DNA of 64,000 bases from positions 31,650 to 95,649 of the forward strand of contig JAISJQ010000048.1 of the NCBI GenBank assembly GCA_031261445.1. Direction: 5' to 3'. Below, piece after piece: positions 35,246 to 43,691 of this stretch. Under the pieces are notes generated by a model, which searched no databases, had not been told where the DNA came from, and saw only the letters and a list, made by a program, of their open reading frames with translations. Position 1 is the first letter of the stretch, and every line of letters starts with the position of its first letter. The position numbers were made by a program, and so were the translations under genes. Origin of the DNA: Oscillospiraceae bacterium (lineage in GTDB: Bacteria; Bacillota; Clostridia; Oscillospirales; Acutalibacteraceae).

Positions 35246-35794
35246 GTGGTCGATGCCATCGGATTTCTGGAATTCTCGTCCATTGCGCAGGGCATGGAGG
35301 CCGCCGACGCCGCGCTTAAGGCGGCCGAAGTGCAGCTGGCGTTTGCGCGTCCCTGTTGCCCCGGCAAGTTCGTGGTCTTGTTTTCGGGCGAGGTCGCGGC
35401 GGCCAAAAGTGCGCTGGAGGCGGGGGTTTCCACGGGCGGAGACACGGTGGTGGATTCCTGCTTGATTCCGCGCGTGCACCCGCAAGTGCTCGCGGGCGTC
35501 TTCGATGCCGCCGCGCCCAGCGTGCAGGGCGCACTGGGCGTGATGGAATTTTACAGCGTGACGGCGGCAATCTATGCGGCAGATGCCGCCGTGAAGGCCG
35601 CCGATGTGCAGTGCGCACTGTTGCGTCTGGCGGCCGGGATCGGCGGCAAATCGTTCGTGTGCCTGACGGGGGAGGTGTCCGCCGTCTCCCACGCGGTTGC
35701 CTGCGGGGTGCAGACGCAGCAGGCGCAGGGCATGGTGCTCTCCCACGTGGTCATTGCGCGGCCGCGTCCGGAGATTCTGGCGTCGTTGTTGTAG
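35246..35794 (+). CDS. Bacterial microcompartment shell protein, tandem BMC domain (PduT-like)
   Basis: A 182-residue trimer-type shell protein with two BMC domains (about residues 3-85 and 95-180). The opening AIGFLEFSSIAQGMEAAD and VHPQVL align well with PduT. The segment RPCCPGKF keeps the cysteine that in PduT binds a [4Fe-4S] cluster at the trimer pore. The second domain has ALGVMEFYSVTAAIYAAD and GIGGKSFVCLTGEV. The start is GTG at 35246 after GGGAGGG. No other shell or cargo gene is nearby. Its 3' end overlaps the convergent lipoprotein gene by 44 bases. Confidence 0.92.
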   Translation: MVDAIGFLEFSSIAQGMEAADAALKAAEVQLAFARPCCPGKFVVLFSGEVAAAKSALEAGVSTGGDTVVDSCLIPRVHPQVLAGVFDAAAPSVQGALGVMEFYSVTAAIYAADAAVKAADVQCALLRLAAGIGGKSFVCLTGEVSAVSHAVACGVQTQQAQGMVLSHVVIARPRPEILASLL

Positions 35795-36356
35795 GGTGCA
35801 CCGAGGTGGGAAAGAGCGTTAGTTCTGGGATGCGCGAGGGCATCAAGCGCCGGTTTTCGATGCGGAAGGCCACGCCGGGGGGCGTGGTGACCAGACTATA
35901 GGTAAAATGGGCGGCTTCATGATAGTGCGCACCCTCTGGATCTTCTAGGTAGGCGCGTTTGAGTAGCCCCTGCGCGTCTGCTATGCTGATGCCGTTGACG
36001 GCGTGCACCAAAAGGGTTTGTAGCTCTTGGAAATCGTTCTGTTTTTCGAGGGGAAGTTGCCCGTCATCCGAACACGCTGTGGACACAGAGGACGCTAAGA
36101 TCAAGTCTGTGCCCGGCTCACACACCAGCCGCAGCAGATAGTTGTCGCCGTCCAGCCAGATTTCCACCTGCGTTTTTCCGTCCACCTCGCGTGACCAAAG
36201 TGTGTCCTCATCGATGTGCCAGTTCGCGTGCGCTTTCACTTCTGGCGCACTGTTCCAGCGGCGCACAAAGGTGAGCAAATTGGTGTAGTCGTCCCCGCTC
36301 ACGCAGGCCGTCAGTAGGATTGCCACAAGCGCAAAGAGCGCAAATACTCGTTTCAT
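35751..36356 (-). CDS. Putative lipoprotein, function unknown
   Basis: A 201-residue secreted lipoprotein. The signal peptide MKRVFALFALVAILLTAC has a lipobox ending in Cys18. The mature part contains WNSAPEVKAHANWHIDEDTLW and a beta-rich central region, with a Thr/Pro-rich C-terminus. No known domain is recognised. The ATG at 36356 follows GGGGAGAACGGC; the frame extends far upstream through lgt but without support. The last 44 bases overlap the end of the shell protein gene on the other strand. Confidence 0.75.
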   Translation of the reverse strand: MKRVFALFALVAILLTACVSGDDYTNLLTFVRRWNSAPEVKAHANWHIDEDTLWSREVDGKTQVEIWLDGDNYLLRLVCEPGTDLILASSVSTACSDDGQLPLEKQNDFQELQTLLVHAVNGISIADAQGLLKRAYLEDPEGAHYHEAAHFTYSLVTTPPGVAFRIENRRLMPSRIPELTLFPTSVHPTTTTPESPDAAAQ

Positions 36357-36449
36357 GCCGTTCTCCCCGCAATTTTCTACGCTAAATCTATGCACGAAAG
36401 TGGGCGACCATGCCTGCCCGTGCACAAAAAATATATTTTGGAGAAAAAA

Positions 36450-37367
36450 ATGCACGAGAGCACCGAAGTCTTTTTTCGCTTTTTGGGTGAGCACAGCTTG
36501 ACGCTCGATCCCGTTCTGGTGACGCTCCATCTCTTTGGCACGAGCTTCGCCATCCGCTGGTATGGCGTGATTATTGCGCTGGGCTTCGCGCTGGCCGTGC
36601 TCTTTGGCGGGCGACAGGTCTGGAAGGGCTTTCTGCAAAAGCCGCAGCTGCAACGCTATTCCCTGCCCAAATGGCACACGAGCCTAGAAGGCATTTTGGA
36701 CGTGCTCTTTGCGGGCACGATCGCCGGCATCCTCGGCGCACGCTTATATTACGTGGCGTTTCAGTGGGAGAACTATCGCGACAATCTCTCCCAAATCCTC
36801 AACATACGCGGGGGTGGACTGGCCATTTATGGCGGCCTCATCGGCGGCCTGCTGGGCGCGTTTTGGATGTGCCGCCGCCGCGACATCTCCCCGCGCCGCC
36901 TGCTGGATTTGGCGGGCATGGGATTTCTCATCGGGCAGGGCATCGGCCGCTGGGGGAACTTCGTGAACCAAGAGGCCTTCGGCGGCAACACCAGTGCCCC
37001 GTGGGGGATGCGCTCCGCGCAGACCATCGCCTATCTCAGCGCCAACCCGCAACCGGGCGTTGACCCCAACGGCTTTGTGCACCCCACGTTTCTGTATGAG
37101 TCTCTTTGGTGTCTGCTGGGCGTGGGCGTGCTGTGGCTGATTTTCCGCAAGGCGTATCACTTCAGCGGGCAGATTTTCCTGTGCTACGGCCTTTGGTACG
37201 GCACGGCGCGTTTCTTCATCGAGGCACTGCGCACCGACAGCCTCATGTTCGCGGGTTTGCGCGTCTCCCAATGGCTGTCGCTGGCCATGGTCTTTGTCAG
37301 CGCGGTACTGCTCCTGATCGGCTTAGCACGCAACCGAAAATGCATCGCCCACTATCCGGGGAAATAA
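36450..37367 (+). CDS. lgt: Prolipoprotein diacylglyceryl transferase
   Basis: Membrane enzyme that transfers diacylglycerol to the lipobox cysteine of prelipoproteins. It has 305 residues and about seven helices. It shows the FAIRWYGVIIALGF start, RGGGLAIYGGLIGGLLGAF and the Lgt signature GRWGNFVNQEAFGG. The C-terminal HPTFLYESLW is also typical. The ATG at 36450 has TTGGAG six bases upstream; an in-frame ATG at 36390 lacks one. It is divergent from the lipoprotein gene, whose product would be its substrate. Confidence 0.95.
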   Translation: MHESTEVFFRFLGEHSLTLDPVLVTLHLFGTSFAIRWYGVIIALGFALAVLFGGRQVWKGFLQKPQLQRYSLPKWHTSLEGILDVLFAGTIAGILGARLYYVAFQWENYRDNLSQILNIRGGGLAIYGGLIGGLLGAFWMCRRRDISPRRLLDLAGMGFLIGQGIGRWGNFVNQEAFGGNTSAPWGMRSAQTIAYLSANPQPGVDPNGFVHPTFLYESLWCLLGVGVLWLIFRKAYHFSGQIFLCYGLWYGTARFFIEALRTDSLMFAGLRVSQWLSLAMVFVSAVLLLIGLARNRKCIAHYPGK

Positions 37368-37388
37368 TGAATAATGCCTGCCGGTGGC

Positions 37389-37421
37389 CTTCTTTTTCTT
37401 TTTGAGAAAAAGAAAAAGAAG
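37389..37421. repeat. Perfect 15-bp poly-pyrimidine/poly-purine hairpin after lgt
   Basis: CTTCTTTTTCTTTTT and its exact complement flank a GAG loop. All pyrimidines are in one arm and all purines in the other. It lies 22 bases past the lgt stop. It may act as a weak terminator, but it lacks the GC-rich stem of the other terminators here. Confidence 0.8.
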
Positions 37422-37439
37422 CAAAAAGAAAAACCAATG

Positions 37440-37755
37440 AAGAAATTCGATTTGTAGGGGTGCGCCTCCGTTGATTCCAACCATGCGGCGTGGGATGGCT
37501 GGTTCAGACGTGCGGTCTGTAGGGGCGAGCTGCGCTCGCTCGCTGTCTAATACTAATCCGCAATAAAAAAACTTGCCTATCGCGACAGGCGTAGGGGCGC
37601 TCCCTTGCCTGTGCCCTGCGGGTATGGTCGGCTCTTTGCGCCAAACGCGTTATCGGGGCAACCACAAGGGTTGCCCCTACAATGCCGCATCTAGTAGGCA
37701 ATGGGCGGCAGATTGCCGCCCAACAAACAATTGTTCATTGTACATTGTTAATTGT
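37440..37755. repeat. Intergenic repeats between lgt and dnaE
   Basis: No gene is visible. GTAGGGGC-family elements lie near 37455-37475 (imperfect), 37519-37542 (GGGCGAGCTGCGCTCGCTC), 37591-37615 (partial GGGCGCTCCCTTG), 37656-37681 (inverted GGGCAACCACAAGGGTTGCCCCTAC) and 37703-37722 (GGGCGGCAGATTGCCGCCC). CAATTGTTCATTG-type repeats end the region at about 37730-37763 and reach into the dnaE stop. Confidence 0.75.
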
Positions 37756-40700
37756 TCATTGAATAACTACGTTTTCCGCGCCAAGTATGCGTTCCAGCTC
37801 GCCGAGTAGCGGCGCGTTGATCGCGGCGGGGGGGTGTTTTGTGGGCACTTTGGTGTCCGCCGCGAAAAACACAACGGGGATTTTACCGTAGTCCTCACCT
37901 GAGAAAATCGCCAGCAGCTTTTGCGCCGCCTGCACTTCGGGCGCGTCTGCAGACGCAAAGCGCAGGCACAGTCGCCGGGGCGCGGCAGGCGGGGCAGGGG
38001 AGGAGGGCGGTGTTTGCGGACGGCTGTTCTGTATGCGCCGCGTTTCGCTGGGCAGTGCCGCGCCGCCGAGCATGAGCTTCGCGGGCTCGTCCTCGCGGAC
38101 GGATACCCGCCCATCGAGCACCAGAATCTCGCCCTCGTGGAGCACGTCCCGCAGGCGTTCGAGCACTTTGGGGAACACCAACACCTCCATCGCGCCGCTC
38201 ATGTCCTCGGCGGTGACAATGGCCATGGCGTCGCCCTTTTTGGTGAAGCGATTACGCACATGCGTCAAAATCGCCAGCAGACGCGCTCGCTCGCCGTCGC
38301 GCTGGAGCGCATCTTCATCGTCGCTCGTCAGCTTGCCAATGGGCTGGCAGCCCAGAGAGTCCGCCGTCTGCGCATAGGCCTTCAGCGGGTGGTCGGAGAT
38401 GTAGAGCCCCAGCGTCTCTTTCTCCAGCCGCAAAAGCTCGCTGGTCTCCAGCTCCGGTGCTTCCACGTAAGTCCAATCATCACTGGGTGCGCCGCCGGCC
38501 AGCAGGTCGCCAAAGCCGATTTGTCCCGACAATTGATCCCGCCGCCCGCCATCGAGTGCCTCGGCAATCAGCGGCAGGGAGCGCACCATGGTGTTGCGCG
38601 TCTGCCCAAAGCCGTCCAGTGCGCCGCCCAGAATCAGCGCCTCGATGGCGCGTTTGTTGAAGCCGTGTTTGCCGTGGGTGCGGCGGCAAAAGTTGTAGAG
38701 CGATGTGTACGAGCCGCCCGCCTCGCGCTCGGCCACAATCTCGTCAATAAAGCCCTGCCCCAGCCCCTTGATGGCCAGCATCCCAAAGCGGATTTTGCCC
38801 CCGCCCGCGCTGAACGCCGCCCCGCCTTCGTTGACGTGGGGCGGCAAAATCGCAATGCCCAGCCGCCCGGCCTCAGCGATGTATTCGGCGACCTTGCCGC
38901 TGTCGGCCAGATAGGCCGAGAGCTGCGCGGCGAGAAATTCGCTGGGATAGTGGCACTTGAGCCATGCGGTCTGGTACGCCACGAGCGCATAGGCCGCCGC
39001 GTGGCTTTTGTTGAAGGCGTAGCTGGCAAAGCTGGTCATGGAGTCGAAAATCCCGTTGGCCACGTGCGCCTCAATGTCTTTTTTGGCGCAACCGTCCACA
39101 AACGCCGCCCGCTCCGCCTGCAGGACGCTATGCTTTTTCTTGCTCATGGCGCGGCGGACGATGTCGCTGTGGCCGTAGCTGAAGCCGCCCAAATCGCGGA
39201 ACACCTGCATTACCTGCTCTTGATAGACCATGCAACCATAGGTGACATCCAAAATCGGCGCGAGCAGGGGAGTGGGGTAGGTGATTTTCTCTGGGTGGTG
39301 GCGGTTCTCGGTGTATTTTGGGATCGAGTCCATGGGCCCGGGGCGGTAGAGCGAGATGACCGCGATGATGTCCTCCAGCTTTTGCGGCGCGAGCCCCATG
39401 AGTGCGCCGCGCATCCCCGCGCTCTCCAGCTGAAAGACCCCCGATGTCTGCCCCTTCGTGAGCATCTTGAAGACCTGTGCGTCGTCGCGCGAGATGTCCT
39501 CAATGCGAAAATCGGGCAGTTCTGTGCGGATCATCCGCACCGCGTCGTTGATCACCGTCAGCGTGCGCAGACCCAAAAAGTCCATCTTTAAGAGCCCCAG
39601 CTCCTCGAGCGTCGTCATGGGGTACTGCGTCACCGGGTCATTGCCGCCCAGCGCCAGCGGGACGTAGGTCGCCACGGGGTTTGGCGTGATGACCACCCCC
39701 GCCGCGTGGGTGGAGGTGTGGCGGGGCGTGCCCTCCACGCGTAGCGCCATGTCGATCAGATCCGCCAGCGCACCGCCCGCCTCACGCAGGGCACGCAGTT
39801 CTGGCGAGCGTTCCAGCGCCCGCGAGAGCGTGATGCCCAGCTCCGCCGGAATGGCTTTGGCCGCCGCGTCCACTTCGCCGTAGGGCAGTCCCATCACGCG
39901 CCCGACATCGCGAATGGCGGTTTTGGCGGCGATTGTGCCAAATGTGACGATTTGCGCCACGTGGTCGTGCCCATATTTCTCCTGCACGTATTTGATGACC
40001 TCGCCCCGCCGCTCGTAGCAGAAATCGATGTCAAAATCGGGCATACTCACCCGCTCAGGATTGAGGAAGCGCTCGAAGAGCAGCGCGTATTCCAGCGGGT
40101 CAATGCCCGTGATGCCGATGCAGTACGCCGCCAGCGAGCCCGCGCCGCTGCCCCGCCCGGGGCCCACAGGGATGCCGTGCTTCTCAGCCCAGTCAATGAA
40201 GTCGTGGACAATCAAAAAATAGTCCACATAGCCCATCGTCTGGATGACCTCCAGCTCAAAGGCCAAGCGTTCTTGGTACTCTTCTGGCGGATTTTCGCCC
40301 TTCAGTCGCCGCAAGCCGCTCTCGCACTTCTCCTTGAAGTAGCTGAACGAATCGCCGCCGGGCACATGAAACACCGGCAGCTTTGTGTTGCCAAATTCCA
40401 GCTCCACGTTGCATTTTTCGGCGACAAGCTGCGTGTTGTCGATGGCCTCTGGGCATTCCGGGAACAGCGCGCGCATCTCCTCTTCGCTCTTGACGAAGAA
40501 CTCTGGCGTGGCAAAGCCCATGCCCGTGCCCTCGTCCAGCCGGGAATTTGTGCCGATGGCCAGCAGGACCTTCTGTAAATCCGCGTCGTCGCGCGTGAGG
40601 TAGTGCGCATCGTTCGTGGCCACCAGCGGGATGTCCAGTTCCCGCGCCAAGCGGATGAGGGACGGATTCAGCTGCTGTTGTTCGGGCAGTCCGTGGTCTT

Positions 40701-41223
40701 GCAGCTCAATGTAATAGTGCCCCGCGCCGAAGGTGCTGTTGTACCACCGAGCGCAGTCCCGCGCCGCGTCATATTGCCCGCGCGAGAGCAGGCGCGGCAC
40801 TTCCCCCGCCAGACACGCCGAGAGCGCAATGAGCCCCTCGTGGTACTGCGCCAACAGTTCGCGATCTACGCGCGGTTTGGTGTAAAAGCCCTCCGTGAAG
40901 CCGCGACTGACCAGCTGGCACAGGTTGCGGTAGCCCGTCTCGTTTTCACACAGTAGCACGAGGTGATAGCGCTCGTTGTCGTGCGCGAACTCCTTATCAA
41001 AGCGTGTGCGTGCCGCCACATACACTTCGCAACCCAAAATCGGCTTGACGCTCTCTTTGCGGCAGGCCTTGTAAAAATCCACCACGCCGTACATCACCCC
41101 GTGGTCGGTGATGGCGCAGGCCGTCTGCCCCAGCTCCTTGGCGCGGGCAACATAGGCCGCAATGCGGTTTGCGCCGTCGAGCAGGGAAAACTCAGTGTGC
41201 GTGTGCAGGTGTGTGAAGGGCAA
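37756..41223 (-). CDS. dnaE: DNA polymerase III alpha subunit (DnaE type)
   Basis: A replicative polymerase of about 1155 residues. It has the N-terminal PHP domain (HLHTHTEFSLLDG), the C-family catalytic motif PDFDIDF within a segment following GPGRGSGAGSLAAYCIGIT, a helix-hairpin-helix region, and a C-terminal OB domain (MEVLVFPKVLE). GTG at 41229 is one base from GGAGG. TTG at 41223 is seven bases from it and gives the usual short MPFTHLHTHTE start, so it is preferred. The last codons lie at the edge of a CAATTGTTCATTG-type repeat. Confidence 0.96.
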   Translation of the reverse strand: MPFTHLHTHTEFSLLDGANRIAAYVARAKELGQTACAITDHGVMYGVVDFYKACRKESVKPILGCEVYVAARTRFDKEFAHDNERYHLVLLCENETGYRNLCQLVSRGFTEGFYTKPRVDRELLAQYHEGLIALSACLAGEVPRLLSRGQYDAARDCARWYNSTFGAGHYYIELQDHGLPEQQQLNPSLIRLARELDIPLVATNDAHYLTRDDADLQKVLLAIGTNSRLDEGTGMGFATPEFFVKSEEEMRALFPECPEAIDNTQLVAEKCNVELEFGNTKLPVFHVPGGDSFSYFKEKCESGLRRLKGENPPEEYQERLAFELEVIQTMGYVDYFLIVHDFIDWAEKHGIPVGPGRGSGAGSLAAYCIGITGIDPLEYALLFERFLNPERVSMPDFDIDFCYERRGEVIKYVQEKYGHDHVAQIVTFGTIAAKTAIRDVGRVMGLPYGEVDAAAKAIPAELGITLSRALERSPELRALREAGGALADLIDMALRVEGTPRHTSTHAAGVVITPNPVATYVPLALGGNDPVTQYPMTTLEELGLLKMDFLGLRTLTVINDAVRMIRTELPDFRIEDISRDDAQVFKMLTKGQTSGVFQLESAGMRGALMGLAPQKLEDIIAVISLYRPGPMDSIPKYTENRHHPEKITYPTPLLAPILDVTYGCMVYQEQVMQVFRDLGGFSYGHSDIVRRAMSKKKHSVLQAERAAFVDGCAKKDIEAHVANGIFDSMTSFASYAFNKSHAAAYALVAYQTAWLKCHYPSEFLAAQLSAYLADSGKVAEYIAEAGRLGIAILPPHVNEGGAAFSAGGGKIRFGMLAIKGLGQGFIDEIVAEREAGGSYTSLYNFCRRTHGKHGFNKRAIEALILGGALDGFGQTRNTMVRSLPLIAEALDGGRRDQLSGQIGFGDLLAGGAPSDDWTYVEAPELETSELLRLEKETLGLYISDHPLKAYAQTADSLGCQPIGKLTSDDEDALQRDGERARLLAILTHVRNRFTKKGDAMAIVTAEDMSGAMEVLVFPKVLERLRDVLHEGEILVLDGRVSVREDEPAKLMLGGAALPSETRRIQNSRPQTPPSSPAPPAAPRRLCLRFASADAPEVQAAQKLLAIFSGEDYGKIPVVFFAADTKVPTKHPPAAINAPLLGELERILGAENVVIQ

Positions 41224-41294
41224 AAGCACGCCTCCTTGTAGGGGTTAGGGGTTGGGCATTGGGTGTTTGGGACACAGGATTTTGCGTCACTGAA

Positions 41295-41323
41295 AGTATA
41301 GCAGAAATGAGCGGAAAGAGCAA
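41295..41323 (-). promoter_or_regulatory. Sigma-A promoter of dnaE
   Basis: On the minus strand TTGCTC, a 17-base spacer and TATACT, about 72 bases before the start codon. Confidence 0.75.
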
Positions 41324-41697
41324 GCGGGACATTGAGGCGTGAGGGATGAAGTTACAGGAGGGAGGGATGCCACGTTGAAAAAATTGTCATACAGTACTGT
41401 TAACAGCACTAGTGCTAGTACTGTTTACCATCCCTGTGAAGCGTGAGGCATGTAGGGGACGCCCCCTTGGGCGTCCCCTACTAGATTCTAGATATTAGAC
41501 GCTAGATGTTAGATTCTTGAATCAAACGTTTTTTGTTCTTTGAAATGCAATTTGTGGCACGAAATCTAGTCTCTAGCATCTAGACCCGTAGGGGCGCGCA
41601 TCGCGCGTCCGCTGTACAGAAGGCAGAGGTCAGAGGAGAGAAGACAGACTTTCAGGCGCAAAATCTAGCCTCTAGCATCTAAAATCTAGAATCTAGC
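41324..41697. repeat. Intergenic repeats and palindromes between dnaE and fhs
   Basis: No gene is visible. GAGGCGTGAGGGATGAAGTTACAGG-type repeats lie at about 41332-41368. A nested palindrome (41391-41424) is listed separately. GTAGGGGC-family palindromes lie at about 41454-41481 (GGGGACGCCCCCTTGGGCGTCCCC) and 41588-41610 (GGGCGCGCATCGCGCGTCC). CTAGATTCTAGA-type repeats lie at about 41480-41520, 41565-41586 and 41662-41700, and CAGAGG/AGAAGACAG repeats at about 41622-41652. Confidence 0.75.
41391..41424. repeat. Nested palindrome cluster upstream of dnaE and fhs
   Basis: ACAGTACT (41391-41398) and AGTACTGT (41417-41424) form the outer arms. Inside are the perfect palindromes GTTAAC (41399-41404) and AGCACTAGTGCT (41405-41416), and the left arm is itself part of ACAGTACTGT. 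It differs in sequence from the other repeat families of the window. It could be an operator or other protein-binding site. Confidence 0.65.
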
Positions 41698-41727
41698 TTG
41701 CAACCCCCCGCCCAAATATGGTATACT
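41698..41727 (+). promoter_or_regulatory. Sigma-A promoter of fhs
   Basis: TTGCAA, an 18-base spacer and TATACT, with the ATG 33 bases downstream. Confidence 0.7.
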
Positions 41728-41759
41728 ACTGCACAGCTAAAGAAGCAGGGAGTGCACAC

Positions 41760-43412
41760 ATGAAAAGCGACATCGAAATTGCGCAGGCGGCCACGCCACA
41801 GCCCATCACACAGATCGCCGACGCGCTGGGTATTCCCCAAGAGCGCGTAGAGCCCTACGGCCGACACATCGCCAAAATCCTGCCCTCTGCCGGGGACGCG
41901 CCGTGCGGCAAGCTCATCCTCGTCACCGCCATCAATCCCACACCCGCTGGCGAGGGCAAGACGACCGTTTCCGTGGGTCTGGCGGACGGGTTGCGGAAAA
42001 TCGGCAAACGCGCGGTGCTCGCGTTGCGTGAGCCCTCGCTGGGCCCTGTGTTCGGCGTGAAGGGCGGCGCGGCAGGCGGCGGATACGCGCAGGTGTTGCC
42101 CATGGAGGACATCAATCTGCACTTCACGGGTGACCTGCACGCCATCACCTGCGCCAACAATCTCCTTGCCGCCATGACGGACAATCACATTGCGCAGGGC
42201 AACCAGCTGAACCTTGACCCTCGCCGCATCGCCATTCGCCGCTGTCTGGACATGAACGACCGCCAACTGCGCTTTGCCGTCACGGGGCTGGGCGGCAAGG
42301 TCAACGGCACGCCGCGCGAAGAGGGTTTCGACATCACTGCCGCCAGCGAGGTCATGGCCACGCTCTGTTTGGCCAGCGACATGCAGGACTTGAAGACGCG
42401 GCTGGGCAAGATTGTCGTGGGCTTCACGTATGAGAGTACCCCCGTCACCGCCGCCGACCTCCACGCCGCGGGCGCGATGACCAGCCTGCTGACCAAAGCG
42501 ATCCACCCCAATCTGGTGCAGACGCTCGAGGGCACGCCCGCGCTGGTGCACTGCGGCCCGTTCGCCAACATTGCCCACGGCTGCAACAGCCTCATCGCCA
42601 CGAAAACGGCGCTGGCGTTGGGGGACTACTGCGTCACCGAGGCGGGCTTTGGCGCGGATTTGGGTGCGGAGAAGTTCCTAGACATCAAGTGCCGCATGGC
42701 CGGACTTGCACCAGACGCCGTGGTGCTCGTGGCGACCATCCGTGCGCTGAAATATCACGGCGGCGTGGCGAAAGCGGACTTGTCGCGCGAGAACGTGGCG
42801 GCACTCCAAACGGGTCTGGCCAATTTGGGGCAGCACCTGCACAATTTGCGCACGGTGTTTGGTCTGCAGGTCGTGGTGGCCATCAACCGCTTTTCGGCGG
42901 ACACCGATGCGGAAATCGCCGCCGTGCAGAGCTATTGCGCCGCGCAGTCTGTGCCCGTAGAGCTCTGCGAAGGTTGGGAAAAAGGCGGCGCGGGTGTGAC
43001 GGATTTGGCCGCCAAGGTGGCGGAGCTCTGCGCACAGCCGCACGACTTCCGCCACGCCTATGCGGACGACTTGCCACTAGAGGACAAAATCCGTGCCATC
43101 GCCACGAAAATCTATCACGCCGATGACGTGAGCTTTGCCCCCGCCGCGCTGAGTGAACTGCGCCGTCTGGATGCCACGGGTCGCTACCCCGTGTGCATCG
43201 CCAAAACGCAGTATTCCTTCAGCGACAACGCGAAGTTGCTGGGCGCACCCATGGGCTTCGCCGTGCACATCCGCGCCGCCCGGCTGAGCGCAGGCGCAGG
43301 CTTCGTGGTGGCCTACGCCGGCGACATCATCACCATGCCCGGCCTCCCGCCGCGCCCCGCCGCCGAGGGCATTGATGTCCTGCCGGACGGGACGATTACG
43401 GGGTTGTTTTAG
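41760..43412 (+). CDS. fhs: Formate-tetrahydrofolate ligase
   Basis: Makes 10-formyltetrahydrofolate from formate, ATP and tetrahydrofolate, feeding purine synthesis and one-carbon pathways. The 550 residues have the P-loop-like [20 protein letters not shown], then [15 protein letters not shown], and [18 protein letters not shown]-terminal motifs include KTQYSFSDN and [17 protein letters not shown]. The ATG at 41760 follows GGGAGTGCACAC. It stands alone: no folD or acetogenesis cluster is next to it, so a purine or folate role fits as well as formate assimilation. Confidence 0.96.
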   Translation: MKSDIEIAQAATPQPITQIADALGIPQERVEPYGRHIAKILPSAGDAPCGKLILVTAINPTPAGEGKTTVSVGLADGLRKIGKRAVLALREPSLGPVFGVKGGAAGGGYAQVLPMEDINLHFTGDLHAITCANNLLAAMTDNHIAQGNQLNLDPRRIAIRRCLDMNDRQLRFAVTGLGGKVNGTPREEGFDITAASEVMATLCLASDMQDLKTRLGKIVVGFTYESTPVTAADLHAAGAMTSLLTKAIHPNLVQTLEGTPALVHCGPFANIAHGCNSLIATKTALALGDYCVTEAGFGADLGAEKFLDIKCRMAGLAPDAVVLVATIRALKYHGGVAKADLSRENVAALQTGLANLGQHLHNLRTVFGLQVVVAINRFSADTDAEIAAVQSYCAAQSVPVELCEGWEKGGAGVTDLAAKVAELCAQPHDFRHAYADDLPLEDKIRAIATKIYHADDVSFAPAALSELRRLDATGRYPVCIAKTQYSFSDNAKLLGAPMGFAVHIRAARLSAGAGFVVAYAGDIITMPGLPPRPAAEGIDVLPDGTITGLF

Positions 43413-43680
43413 GTCACCGCTGTGTTGTAGGGGCGACCCTTGTGGTCGCCCCTACAGTCTGTAAACGTTGTGTATCAACGGACGCGCAATGCGCGCCCCT
43501 ACGGGATGTTTCGCAATCGCTGATGATTCCCATATGTAGGGGCGCACGCCCCCGTGCGCCCGCTGTTTCGAAAAACACCGTAATAAACCGCGGGACGCTG
43601 AGGGCGGCGTCCCCTACAGAGGACAGAATTGCCCACCCAAAAATCTGCCTTCTGCCCTCTCTCTTCTCACATCTGATATC
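43413..43680. repeat. Intergenic repeats between fhs and hemZ
   Basis: No gene is visible. Palindromes: 43427-43455 (complete GTAGGGGCGACC/GGTCGCCCCTAC), about 43477-43503 (GGACGCGCAATGCGCGCCCC), about 43535-43561 (GGGCGCACGCCCCCGTGCGCCC) and about 43591-43617 (inverted GGGACGCTGAGGGCGGCGTCCCC). A CAGAGGACAGAATTGCC...TTCTGCCCTCT inverted pair fills about 43617-43665. Confidence 0.8.
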
Positions 43681-43691
43681 TGGAGTCTGTA

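Noticed and set aside
37573..37809. 78-codon plus-strand ORF between lgt and dnaE
   Set aside because: Encoded entirely by repeats and the antisense end of dnaE.
37921..39591. Plus-strand ORF of 556 codons opposite dnaE
   Set aside because: Antisense shadow of a fully conserved polymerase gene.
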